DNA of 15,600 nucleotides from DTU049 sp033809015 (GTDB taxonomy: Bacteria > Bacteroidota > Bacteroidia > Bacteroidales > DTU049): the NCBI GenBank assembly GCA_033809015.1, contig JAPXMM010000046.1, positions 1-15,600 of the forward strand, in the 5' to 3' direction. Below are positions 7,809 through 15,482 of the stretch, in pieces. A program made the position numbers and the translations under genes. The first letter of the stretch is position 1. Each line of letters starts with the position of its first letter. Below the pieces are notes generated by a model that saw nothing but the letters and a program-made list of their open reading frames with translations, had not been told where the DNA came from and made no database searches.

Positions 7809-9068
7809 TTATCTAATTTTAAGGGTTATAACAGCTATAATGACTGCTATGATATTAATAATAATGAATCTATTGACAATAGTAACCTCGTGCCAGCCTT
7901 TTTTTTGAAAATGATGATGAAGTGGTGCCATCAAAAATACTCTATGATTTTGAGCATATTCTAGTCCAAATCTCCATTTTCTATATTTAAAAACATATCT
8001 TTGTATGGCAGACGAGCATATCTCTATCAGAAATACTAGACAAAGCAGTGGTAGTAGAAGTTCTTTTCTCACTAAAATGGCAAATACAGCTATTATGCCA
8101 CCTATCATTAGACTACCTGTGTCGCCCATAAATATTTTTGCTGGATAGGAATTAAACCACATAAAACCTATCAAAGAACCAACAAATGATGCTATAAATA
8201 CCGTTAATTCGCCAGAATTTGGTAGATATAAAATATTTAGGTAACTAGCAAAGACGAAATTACCAGATACCCAGGCGAAAATAGCTAATCCAGCCCCGAC
8301 GACCGCGGATGTCCCCGCACATAATCCATCTAAACCGTCAGTTAAGTTGGCACCATTTGTTACCAAAAGAACTATTATTAAAATGATAGGGACAAAAACT
8401 AACCAAGCCCATTTTTGATAATCTTCGCCAATCCATTTAACTAAGTTAGCATAATCAAATTGATTATTTTTCACAAAAGGAATAGTAGTTTTGAGAGAGC
8501 CCACTTGCTCTTGTCCGAAATAATCACTTGCACTACGCATCACTGGTGTCTCTTGTACATCTTCTACAATATTTGTTTGAGATATTTGCTCTCTGATAGC
8601 TAAATTTTGATTGTTATACATTACTAGAGCTACTATTAAACCTAAGACTAATTGTACAATAATTTTAGCTCCTTCGCTCACACCTTTTTTATTTTTTTTG
8701 AATACTTTAATGTAATCATCTACAAAACCCAGAGCTGCCATCATAAATGTTGTTACGAGCATTAGAATGACATAAATATTTTCTAATTTAGAAAACAATA
8801 ATACCGGGATCACTATAGCTAAGAAAATTAAAACACCGCCCATAGTGGGAGTTCCTTTTTTACTATCTTCTTCTTGTAATCCTAAATGTCTGATTTCTTC
8901 GCCAATTTGTTTCTTTTTTAAAAAATTAATAAAAGGTTTGCCAAAAATTAGAATTATTAACAATGAAAAAAGTGCAGACATAGCTGCTCTAAACGAAATA
9001 TAATTAAATAATCCAGCCCCTGGAAAGTCATAAACTCTATCTAAATAAGTAAATAAATAATATAACAT
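7809..9068 (-). CDS. mraY: Phospho-MurNAc-pentapeptide translocase MraY
   Basis: This integral membrane enzyme transfers phospho-MurNAc-pentapeptide to undecaprenyl phosphate, giving lipid I. The 419 residues are longer than the roughly 360 of enterobacterial MraY because of an insertion at about 153-215 between membrane segments. That insertion is normal for Bacteroidota. Family motifs are GTPTMGG (72-78), the Mg-binding pair DD (117-118) in GFVDDYIKVFKK, TNGANLTDGLDGL (237-249), FMGDTGSL (313-320) and the histidine motif APLHHHFQKKGW (381-392). The stop lies 2 bases before the murD remnant; murE ends 11 bases upstream of the start. A short GC-rich codon run occurs at residues 251-258 (8294-8318). 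Confidence 0.98.
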   Translation of the reverse strand: MLYYLFTYLDRVYDFPGAGLFNYISFRAAMSALFSLLIILIFGKPFINFLKKKQIGEEIRHLGLQEEDSKKGTPTMGGVLIFLAIVIPVLLFSKLENIYVILMLVTTFMMAALGFVDDYIKVFKKNKKGVSEGAKIIVQLVLGLIVALVMYNNQNLAIREQISQTNIVEDVQETPVMRSASDYFGQEQVGSLKTTIPFVKNNQFDYANLVKWIGEDYQKWAWLVFVPIILIIVLLVTNGANLTDGLDGLCAGTSAVVGAGLAIFAWVSGNFVFASYLNILYLPNSGELTVFIASFVGSLIGFMWFNSYPAKIFMGDTGSLMIGGIIAVFAILVRKELLLPLLCLVFLIEICSSAIQRYVFKYRKWRFGLEYAQNHRVFLMAPLHHHFQKKGWHEVTIVNRFIIINIIAVIIAVITLKIR

Positions 9069-9079
9069 AAAAATATATT

Positions 9080-10540
9080 TTAATTAATAATTTTTTTAGA
9101 GTTAATAATTTGCAAAACGACCTCTCTATCATCAAAGTGATTTCTGATGCCTTTGATCTCTTGGTAGGTTTCGTGTCCTTTGCCAGCTATTACTATCACA
9201 TCACCTTTATTAGCAAGATTTATAGCCATTTTTATGGCATCTGCTCTATCTTCGATTTTGAAAACTTTAGCATTGAGATTAGCAGGAACGCCTTTTTCTA
9301 TATCAGCAATGATATCTGCAGGATCTTCATTCCTAGGATTATCGGAGGTTATTATTACTATATCACTGTATTCTGCTGCTATTTGTCCCATGAGAGGCCT
9401 TTTAGTTTTATCACGATTGCCACCAGCACCGAAAACAGTTATTATTTTACCATTTATGTCCATTTCGTTAATAGTACTTAGAATATTTTCTATCGCATCT
9501 GGACTATGAGCATAATCTATAATTATATAAGTATCGTTATGATTTATTATATTAAATCTACCATTTATTGGAGGTATTTTAGATAGTTCAGATAATACTT
9601 CTTGTTTGTCAAAACCTAAAATAATCGCTGAGCTATAGGCTGCTAAGATATTGTAAGCATTAAATCTGCCAAGTAATAAAAACCATGCATCATTACCATC
9701 AATTTCTAAGTGCAGACCTTGAAATGTATTTTCTATAATGCGAGCATGAAAATCTGCCATGTGAGATATCCCATAAGTATAAATTTTAGCTTTAGTATTT
9801 TGAACCATTATTTTACCATTTTTATCATCTACATTTGTTAATGCAAATGCATTAGCTGGCAGATTATCAAAAAATGTTTTTTTAGCTTTTATGTAATTTT
9901 CAAAAGTGCCATGATAATCAAGATGTTCATGAGTAATGTTAGTGAAAATGCCACCAGTGAAATTTATTCCACATATTCTTTTTTGCACAATAGCATGAGA
10001 GCTCACTTCCATAACTGCATATTTACAGCCATCCAAATACATATCATTCATTAATTTATTTAATTCTATAGCATCGGGAGTAGTATTAATAGATGGTAGC
10101 TCTATATTGCCGTATTTATAAATAATTGTGGAGATGAGGCCAGCTTTTTGCCCAAGATTGTTTAATAATTGATAAATCAGAGTAGCAGTAGTAGTTTTGC
10201 CATTAGTACCTGTAACGCCAATAATTTTTAGTTTATTAGATGGATTATCATAAAAATTTGCAGCTACGAAGCATTCTGCCTCTATAGAATCTTCTACGAC
10301 AATTTTTGTAATATTTTCTGGTAAATTAACATCTTCGCTGCATAATACTGCAATAGCACCATTTTTGATAGCACTATCTATGAATTCGTGTCCATCGACA
10401 AGATTACCTTTCTTAGCAATAAATAAGCCATTAGCTTTGATATGGTTACTATTATTACTAATGTTATCAATAGTTAGATTAATATCACCTACAATTTTTT
10501 GTATTTTAATACCTTCTATAATATCTTTTAATGTTATCAT
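9080..10540 (-). CDS. murE: UDP-MurNAc-tripeptide synthetase MurE (meso-DAP type)
   Basis: This cytoplasmic ATP-dependent ligase adds the third stem-peptide residue to UDP-MurNAc-L-Ala-D-Glu. The 486 residues show the central P-loop GTNGKTT (111-117), the expected carbamylated-lysine region YIKAKKTFFDNL (217-228) and IDYAHSPDAI (341-350). The substrate motif DNPR (400-403) is in the form that selects meso-diaminopimelate rather than lysine. FDDRE (469-473) is near the end. The cell wall is therefore expected to be of the DAP type. All three Mur-ligase domains are complete, in contrast to the murD remnant downstream. Its start lies 7 bases after the ftsI stop. Confidence 0.97.
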   Translation of the reverse strand: MITLKDIIEGIKIQKIVGDINLTIDNISNNSNHIKANGLFIAKKGNLVDGHEFIDSAIKNGAIAVLCSEDVNLPENITKIVVEDSIEAECFVAANFYDNPSNKLKIIGVTGTNGKTTTATLIYQLLNNLGQKAGLISTIIYKYGNIELPSINTTPDAIELNKLMNDMYLDGCKYAVMEVSSHAIVQKRICGINFTGGIFTNITHEHLDYHGTFENYIKAKKTFFDNLPANAFALTNVDDKNGKIMVQNTKAKIYTYGISHMADFHARIIENTFQGLHLEIDGNDAWFLLLGRFNAYNILAAYSSAIILGFDKQEVLSELSKIPPINGRFNIINHNDTYIIIDYAHSPDAIENILSTINEMDINGKIITVFGAGGNRDKTKRPLMGQIAAEYSDIVIITSDNPRNEDPADIIADIEKGVPANLNAKVFKIEDRADAIKMAINLANKGDVIVIAGKGHETYQEIKGIRNHFDDREVVLQIINSKKIIN

Positions 10541-10547
10541 TTTTCAC

Positions 10548-12668
10548 TTATTTTAAATATAAAACCACTTTATCAATATTTTGAATATTAGATTGAGGAG
10601 CAGGCGATTGATCATATACTCTACCTGCACCAATAATTTTTACTTTTAGATTTAGATTTTTTAATATTATTAATGCATCATGCAAGAGCATACCTCTGAA
10701 ATCGGGGAGATTTTTTTGATTAAATAAATATGAAGAAGACAGTACATTTACTTTATTACTATCTAATTTAGCAAAACCATTATTAGAGTAAAAAGGATAA
10801 GTAGTTATCTTAATTTTAGATTGTAAATTATTTATAAGCTCTGCTGGAGCATAAAAAGGTAAAATATTATAATATGTTTCTTTATTTTTTATACTATAAA
10901 TTTCTAATTGAGTAGCATAAATTTTTTTAGCAATTTCATAAAAGACTGGAGCTGCTATTTGAGAGCCGTAATATAGACCTTGTTTAGGTTTGTGTACTAC
11001 AACTATGCAAGAATATAGAGGATTATTAGCAGGGAAAAAACCAGCAAATGAAGCTACGTACTGTTTACCTTCACTTCTATAGCCACCATCTTTTGCTATC
11101 AAAGCAGTACCAGTTTTACCAGCAATAGGTATTATGGAATCTTTTATATTAGATGCTGTACCTTGTTGTACTACACCTTCTAATAATGATCTCATTGTAT
11201 TAATTGCGTTGTCACTAGCGATTTTTTTATTAATAACTGTTGGTTCACGTTTCCATACAGTTTTATTTTCATCTATGAACTCTTCTACAATATAGGGTTG
11301 CATCATTTTGCCATTATTAGCAATAGCATTATAAAAAGTTAATATTTGTAGAGGAGTCATCAGCACTTCATAACCTATAGAAGTCCATGCCAGAGAATAT
11401 TTAGAATAATATTTTGAAGTAGGAGAATTAATAGCAGGATTAGGTTCACCAGCCAAATCGATACCTGTTTTATAAGTAATCCCAAAAGATTCTAATTTTT
11501 TGAAAAATCTTTTTTCGTTGGTACCATAAGCTTTGACAATAGCTTTAGATATGCCAATATTACTACTAAGTTCGAAACATTTTCTTATAGTAATTTCGCC
11601 AAAGCCACCCTCATGCGAGTCACTCATCACTTGGGAACCATAGCTCCATATTCCATTACCAGTATTAATGACTTCATCTAAATTCACTAATCCATCATCG
11701 ATGGCTGCTAAAAGACTAATAGTTTTAAAAGTAGAACCTGGTTCATAGCGTTCACCGACAGCATAATTATAAACTTCTTGATAAGAGCTATCTGGCATAC
11801 GTTTCAGATTGGCAATAGCTTTTATTTCGCCAGTAGAAACTTCCATTAATAAAACTGTACCATGGTCAGCGGCATTTTCTTGTAATACCTTTGTGAGAGC
11901 TTGAGTGGCTATTTGCTGATAATATGCATTAATAGTAGTTCTAATGTGTTTACCATCGACAGGTTTAATCATTGATGAAGAGTCTTCTGTAGGTATCCAT
12001 ACTCCTGGTGCTATTCTATGCATAAATTGATAACCTTTTTTACCTGTCAGAATGCTATCATAAGCACCTTCTATGCCTACTTTGAAATTTTCTCTAGAAA
12101 AACCTATTGTTCTTTCTGCTATTCTACCTAATGGCTTAACACGTCTATCTTTTTTGACTAATATCAAGCCACCACCATATTGACCTAATTTAAAAATTGG
12201 AAAAGTTTTTAGCTCTTCTGCATCTTCGTATGCTATGTTTGTCATCAATTTCACATATCTTTTGCCAGATTTTCTAATTCTAATTAATAAATTTTTGTAG
12301 TCTTTAGCAGTTTTATCTTTAAATTTACTAGCTAACTTGAGCGACAAAGAATCAATTTGTTTATCAAATAAATCTTTAGAAACATTTTTTTCGTTTAGGT
12401 CTAGATAAACATCATAAACTGGTATAGATGTAGCCAGTACCATACCATCTTCTGAGTATATATTGCCTCTTATACCGGTGATGTCCACATATTTATATTC
12501 ATAATCAAAAGTATGTGAACGCAGTTCATCACCTCTTACATATTGTATCTCGATAATTTTGTAAATTATTAAAATGCCAATGATTAACACACAGAAAAAG
12601 ACTACACTTGCTCTGCCAAAGATCATAGATTTAGCTTTATCGTCAAATTTTATTTTATCTGTTGGCAT
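10548..12668 (-). CDS. ftsI: Septal transpeptidase FtsI (class B PBP with PASTA domain)
   Basis: This membrane-anchored penicillin-binding protein cross-links septal peptidoglycan. The 706 residues have one N-terminal membrane segment (about 19-38) and a PBP dimerisation region with GIRGNIYSEDG (65-75). The transpeptidase domain has nucleophile motif STFK (Ser312, Lys315), SSN (368-370) and KTG (518-520). A single C-terminal PASTA-like domain (about 654-706) begins at LPDFRGMLLHDALIIL. A PASTA-bearing PBP of this length in the dcw cluster is usual in Bacteroidota. The start overlaps the end of the ftsL-like gene by 14 bases. Confidence 0.96.
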   Translation of the reverse strand: MPTDKIKFDDKAKSMIFGRASVVFFCVLIIGILIIYKIIEIQYVRGDELRSHTFDYEYKYVDITGIRGNIYSEDGMVLATSIPVYDVYLDLNEKNVSKDLFDKQIDSLSLKLASKFKDKTAKDYKNLLIRIRKSGKRYVKLMTNIAYEDAEELKTFPIFKLGQYGGGLILVKKDRRVKPLGRIAERTIGFSRENFKVGIEGAYDSILTGKKGYQFMHRIAPGVWIPTEDSSSMIKPVDGKHIRTTINAYYQQIATQALTKVLQENAADHGTVLLMEVSTGEIKAIANLKRMPDSSYQEVYNYAVGERYEPGSTFKTISLLAAIDDGLVNLDEVINTGNGIWSYGSQVMSDSHEGGFGEITIRKCFELSSNIGISKAIVKAYGTNEKRFFKKLESFGITYKTGIDLAGEPNPAINSPTSKYYSKYSLAWTSIGYEVLMTPLQILTFYNAIANNGKMMQPYIVEEFIDENKTVWKREPTVINKKIASDNAINTMRSLLEGVVQQGTASNIKDSIIPIAGKTGTALIAKDGGYRSEGKQYVASFAGFFPANNPLYSCIVVVHKPKQGLYYGSQIAAPVFYEIAKKIYATQLEIYSIKNKETYYNILPFYAPAELINNLQSKIKITTYPFYSNNGFAKLDSNKVNVLSSSYLFNQKNLPDFRGMLLHDALIILKNLNLKVKIIGAGRVYDQSPAPQSNIQNIDKVVLYLK

Positions 12669-13059
12669 CTTTTTTTATTTTTTTATTATCGACATTAGTT
12701 TCAGTTGAATAATCAAATATTTTTATAGGAGGCTGATCTGAGGGTTTGAGGCCATCTTTACTTAACTCTTTATAGCAATAATCTAAATTCATTGTTGTAA
12801 TTTTTCTAGCATTTAGTACAATACTTTTAGTTTTTAAAGCTTCATTTTGCGATTTCACTTTGCCAAGCTCATATAAAGTTTTATCTATTTGATAATTTTT
12901 AGCTATATAGATAATCATCAAAAAAGTTATCCAAGCGATGAATGGCAATTGTTTTTCGAGAGGTTCAGAAGCCAGATAGTCTCCACTCATCAAAAATTTA
13001 ATGAGACCTTTTTTTTCTTTTTTGTCTGTATCTGTTTTTTTGGACTTCTTTGTACTCAT
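12655..13059 (-). CDS. ftsL: FtsL-like division protein
   Basis: This small bitopic protein probably forms the FtsL partner of FtsQ and of a DivIC/FtsB-like protein and helps activate FtsW-FtsI. The 134 residues have a lysine-rich cytoplasmic tail (1-22), one membrane helix at about 37-54, then a periplasmic stretch (about 57-90) with spaced hydrophobic residues that could form a coiled coil. The core LPFIAWITFLMIIYIAKNY (38-56) resembles Bacteroidota FtsL-type proteins. FtsL sequences are weakly conserved, so the call rests on topology, size and position between rsmH and ftsI. It overlaps rsmH by 4 bases and ftsI by 14. Confidence 0.85.
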   Translation of the reverse strand: MSTKKSKKTDTDKKEKKGLIKFLMSGDYLASEPLEKQLPFIAWITFLMIIYIAKNYQIDKTLYELGKVKSQNEALKTKSIVLNARKITTMNLDYCYKELSKDGLKPSDQPPIKIFDYSTETNVDNKKIKKDANR

Positions 13060-13973
13060 ACTTTATTACTATTTTTTATTGCAACATACATTTTTGCACT
13101 ACGAGATCTATTATTAGCAATTATTTCTTCAGGACTAGGAGAGATTTTATAAATTTTGGACCATCTTTCATTTTTATCACCTTTTAACCAATTCTCATCT
13201 AGTTGATTATTTATTTTTTTTCTTAATTCACTTTTTAATATTTGGTCTTCTAAACTATTAAAAGTTATAACACAAAATTTACCACCAGGAGATAGAGATT
13301 GATAAGCTTCCTCTATGAACATTTTCAGATTTTCTATTTCATTATTCACCGCTATACGTAGAGCTTGATAAACTTTTGCTAAATTTTTGTATTCTTTACC
13401 TTTAGGAATGTACTTTAAAGCCAATTCATTGAGATCAGATGATGTTTCAATAGTTTTAATTTTTCTTTTATTGATGATATCACGCGACAGGGATATTGCA
13501 AAACTCAGATTACCATAATTTTTAAAAATCTTAATCAAATCCTCTTCGGAGTAATTATTGAGAATTTCTTTAGCAGTAATTTCTTGCTCTTGGTGCATAC
13601 GCATATCTAGAGTAACATCAGACATAAAACTAAAGCCTCTATCATCAGTTTCTAAATGATGAGAAGATAGTCCTAGATCTGCTAAAATAAAATCAGCTGG
13701 CAAAGCATCAAAATAGTTCAGATAATATCGAATAAATTTAAAATTTGCATTTATCAGAGTGAAACGAGAATCACTAATTTCATTAGCTAAAGCATCAGCA
13801 TCAATATCAAAAGCAAAAAGTTTACTTTTTTTAGAAATAATAGATAAAATAGCTTTACTATGGCCGCCACTGCCAAAAGTGCCGTCTACATAAATTCCAT
13901 GGTTTAGTATAGGAACTTCTTTTTTTACTTCATTTAATAAAACTGGAATATGATATATCTGGTTACTCATCAT
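13056..13973 (-). CDS. rsmH: 16S rRNA m4C1402 methyltransferase RsmH (MraW)
   Basis: This SAM-dependent enzyme methylates N4 of C1402 in 16S rRNA, tuning the ribosomal P site. The 305 residues begin HIPVLLNEV. They show the SAM-binding motif VDGTFGSGGHSKAIL (29-43), DLGLSSHHLETDDRGFSF (99-116), LDMRM (122-126), QALRIAVNNEI (203-213) and the C-terminal RSRSAKMYVA (289-298). The normally well conserved FHSLEDR is FNSLEDQ here (238-244), with His to Asn and Arg to Gln. Everything else looks intact. The start may be the first or second of two adjacent ATGs (13973 or 13970). It overlaps mraZ by 4 bases. Confidence 0.96.
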   Translation of the reverse strand: MMSNQIYHIPVLLNEVKKEVPILNHGIYVDGTFGSGGHSKAILSIISKKSKLFAFDIDADALANEISDSRFTLINANFKFIRYYLNYFDALPADFILADLGLSSHHLETDDRGFSFMSDVTLDMRMHQEQEITAKEILNNYSEEDLIKIFKNYGNLSFAISLSRDIINKRKIKTIETSSDLNELALKYIPKGKEYKNLAKVYQALRIAVNNEIENLKMFIEEAYQSLSPGGKFCVITFNSLEDQILKSELRKKINNQLDENWLKGDKNERWSKIYKISPSPEEIIANNRSRSAKMYVAIKNSNKV

Positions 13974-14443
13974 CTATCCTCCTCATCTTCTATAAATGAT
14001 TTACCCAAGAAATCTTCGGCAAATTTTTGAAATTCATCAGAATGTGAATTCAAATAATTCTCGTATTGCACTTTATCCCAGATTTCTATTCTATCTATAC
14101 TGCTACTCAGTACAGCAGTAGTTTTGATGTCAGCATATTCGAAGAGATCTTTTGGTATTTGTATTCTACCTACTTTATCGAATTCTATTACCCTGACGCC
14201 AGACATGTAGAAACGTATAAAATCATTACTTTGTTTATTAAATCTATTAAGTTTATTTAGTTTCTCGAGTTCTTCGTTCCACACAGATATTGGTATCAGC
14301 TCTAGACAGGAATGATAGAGATGTCGCTTGATGACAAACTCATTTATTTGATGTTGTGCAAACATAGATTTCCAAAAGGCAGGCATTAGAAATCTGCCTT
14401 TAGAGTCTACTGCTACATCTGTCATTCCTGTAATTACAAACAT
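13970..14443 (-). CDS. mraZ: Transcriptional regulator MraZ
   Basis: This DNA-binding protein with two AbrB-like half-domains is the usual first gene of the dcw cluster and commonly regulates its own promoter. From the ATG at 14443 it has 157 residues. Both signature loops are present: DSKGR (13-17) with FLMPAFW after it, and DKVGR (89-93) followed by IQIP. I chose this ATG because the family begins MF.....G....DxKGR. The in-frame GTG at 14497 lies upstream of the promoter element and inside the MraZ boxes, so it cannot be translated from that promoter. The acidic C-terminus (EDEEDR) overlaps rsmH by 4 bases. Confidence 0.95.
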   Translation of the reverse strand: MFVITGMTDVAVDSKGRFLMPAFWKSMFAQHQINEFVIKRHLYHSCLELIPISVWNEELEKLNKLNRFNKQSNDFIRFYMSGVRVIEFDKVGRIQIPKDLFEYADIKTTAVLSSSIDRIEIWDKVQYENYLNSHSDEFQKFAEDFLGKSFIEDEEDR

Positions 14444-14484
14444 GGTTTTATATTTTATAAAAAATCTTTTTCTAAATTTGATTA

Positions 14485-14492
14485 CAAATATA
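14485..14492 (-). promoter_or_regulatory. Putative -7 element of the mraZ/dcw operon promoter
   Basis: On the minus strand this reads TATATTTG, an exact match to the Bacteroidota -7 consensus TAnnTTTG. It ends 41 bases before the mraZ ATG, so a transcript starting a few bases downstream would have a leader of roughly 35 bases. No good TTTG occurs 19-21 bases upstream; that place holds GTGG from the first MraZ box. This fits a promoter whose -33 region overlaps the operator. Confidence 0.65.
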
Positions 14493-14493
14493 C

Positions 14494-14520
14494 ACACATT
14501 TTACCACTTTTTACCACTTG
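14494..14520 (-). promoter_or_regulatory. MraZ operator: three boxes at 10-bp spacing
   Basis: Reading the minus strand, CAAGTGG (14520-14514), AAAGTGG (14510-14504) and AATGTGT (14500-14494) are separated by TAA each time, giving an exact 10-base period. MraZ proteins are known to bind several direct repeats with 10-base spacing: TGGG-type in Escherichia coli and AAAGTGK-type in mycoplasmas. The array lies directly upstream of the -7 element, so bound MraZ would be expected to block or modify RNA polymerase binding. Confidence 0.7.
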
Positions 14521-14615
14521 AAAATAAATTGTCAATAACTTTTTTTGTAGTAATAATCTAAAAACATTTAATAATCAGTGTTTTAAAGATATTGAATAAA
14601 ATAAAAAAATTTGAG

Positions 14616-14631
14616 TGGCACGATATTTGAT
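14616..14631 (+). promoter_or_regulatory. Sigma-54-like -24/-12 element (tentative)
   Basis: The plus strand reads TGGCACG-ATAT-TTGAT. The -24 half matches the sigma-54 consensus TGGCACG fully, and the 4-base spacing to TTG is right. The -12 half has TTGAT where TTGCW is expected, so one important base differs. It points to the right, toward the 3' end of the lipoprotein gene on the opposite strand, where no plus-strand gene is visible. It could be chance. Confidence 0.25.
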
Positions 14632-14677
14632 AAAGGCAAAAATTATATGTTTTGAGAATATTTTTATAAATTGGATA

Positions 14678-14695
14678 AAAAAATTATAATTTTTT
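14678..14695. repeat. AT-only palindrome at the lipoprotein stop codon
   Basis: AAAAAATTATAATTTTTT is a perfect 18-base palindrome that overlaps the stop codon of the lipoprotein gene (14694-14696). It has no G or C, so it would make a weak hairpin. It may help end transcription from either side, but it is not a standard intrinsic terminator. Confidence 0.3.
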
Positions 14696-15329
14696 AATAT
14701 AATAAATCATAATAAGTAGTATCATTATATAAAGGTATAATAGTATCAATGAAGGTGAAAATGGAAGTATCATGTTTCCAATTAGCTATTAATACATATG
14801 GAGCATAAGCATTTACATCTATTACAAAAAATGTATCTACATTGTTATTATTAGATAGAAAGGGGAATATTGTGCTACAATAAAAATAAGCATCATTAGG
14901 CACAATCCATGCTATTGAAATATACTCATCACCATTAGTCGGGTTTATATTTTTAATATGCAATTTGATAAATCCTTTACCAGATATTGAATAAGTTTGA
15001 TTATTTTCTAAAGTTGTTCCTAAATTAATAATTTTATAGAAATAACCATCTTTTGTAAGCAAAAGTCTGAACTCATCATAAATTTTTTTTTCATAAATAA
15101 TTTGAAAAGCACCTTGCTGATCTGTAATAGCAGAAGCGATTGTTTGATAAGCAGAAGAAAAAATATTATCTTGTAATACCTGAGCTTGCAATTTTACATT
15201 TACATTAGAAACAGGAACCCCACTAAATTGATCTTTTACTATACCGCTAAATGTGATTTTCTCTGGCTTTTTTTCACAACTCCACATATAAATTATAATT
15301 AGTAATAAACAAAAAAATTTTTTATTCAT
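14694..15329 (-). CDS. Lipoprotein with carboxypeptidase-regulatory-like domain
   Basis: A 211-residue protein of unknown function. From the ATG at 15329 it starts MNKKFFCLLLIIIYMWSC, a lipoprotein signal peptide with the lipidated Cys expected at 18, followed by EKKPEK. Residues 25-99 look like a carboxypeptidase regulatory (Ig-like beta-sandwich) domain: FSGIVKD (27-33), PVSNVNVKL (39-47), TDQQGAFQI (69-77), LLLTKDGYFYK (89-99). The rest (about 100-211) is rich in Asn, Tyr and Thr and is unassigned. An ATG at 15434 would add 35 residues but lies upstream of the likely promoter. In Bacteroidota such proteins usually sit on the outer membrane. It has no visible link to division and appears to be its own transcription unit. 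Confidence 0.75.
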   Translation of the reverse strand: MNKKFFCLLLIIIYMWSCEKKPEKITFSGIVKDQFSGVPVSNVNVKLQAQVLQDNIFSSAYQTIASAITDQQGAFQIIYEKKIYDEFRLLLTKDGYFYKIINLGTTLENNQTYSISGKGFIKLHIKNINPTNGDEYISIAWIVPNDAYFYCSTIFPFLSNNNNVDTFFVIDVNAYAPYVLIANWKHDTSIFTFIDTIIPLYNDTTYYDLLY

Positions 15330-15412
15330 AAAAATAAATTTACATAAAATTATAAAAAATTTTTCAATGAATATATAATTTATCACTATTAACCGACTAA
15401 AATTAAAAATAA

Positions 15413-15444
15413 CAAAAATATTAATATAAGTCATTGATTATCAA
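15413..15444 (-). promoter_or_regulatory. Putative Bacteroidota promoter of the lipoprotein gene
   Basis: On the minus strand TTG (15444-15442) is followed after 21 bases by TATTTTTG (15420-15413), matching the Bacteroidota -33/-7 pattern with TAnnTTTG. The leader to the ATG at 15329 would be about 75-80 bases. In such AT-rich DNA a chance match is possible. Confidence 0.45.
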
Positions 15445-15471
15445 GTATAATATTTTTTTATTGAAAAAAGA

Positions 15472-15479
15472 CCCCCCCC
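15472..15479. repeat. C8/G8 homopolymer tract
   Basis: Eight consecutive C on the plus strand (G on the minus strand) lie between the hairpin terminator and the lipoprotein promoter. G/C runs of this length are rare in DNA this AT-rich. Such tracts can slip in length. It lies outside any recognised gene. Confidence 0.8.
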
Positions 15480-15482
15480 TAA

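Noticed and set aside
8410..8615. Insertion in MraY as something novel
   Set aside because: The extra extracytoplasmic segment is normal for MraY of Bacteroidota.
9110..9509. Open frames on the plus strand opposite murE
   Set aside because: They are antisense to conserved murE codons, overlap each other in different frames and have no recognisable domains. Similar plus-strand frames opposite ftsZ, ftsA, murG and ftsW were dropped for the same reason.
14444..14497. N-terminal extension of mraZ from an in-frame GTG at 14497
   Set aside because: It would start upstream of the TATATTTG promoter and inside the MraZ boxes; the family N-terminus matches the ATG at 14443.
14529..14537. TTATTGACA-like DnaA box and TTGACA -35 element upstream of mraZ
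   Set aside because: There is a single isolated imperfect copy, and TTGACA is too far from the -7 element to act with it.
15330..15434. Longer lipoprotein start at 15434
   Set aside because: It overlaps the predicted promoter and would bury the lipoprotein signal peptide behind 35 hydrophobic residues.
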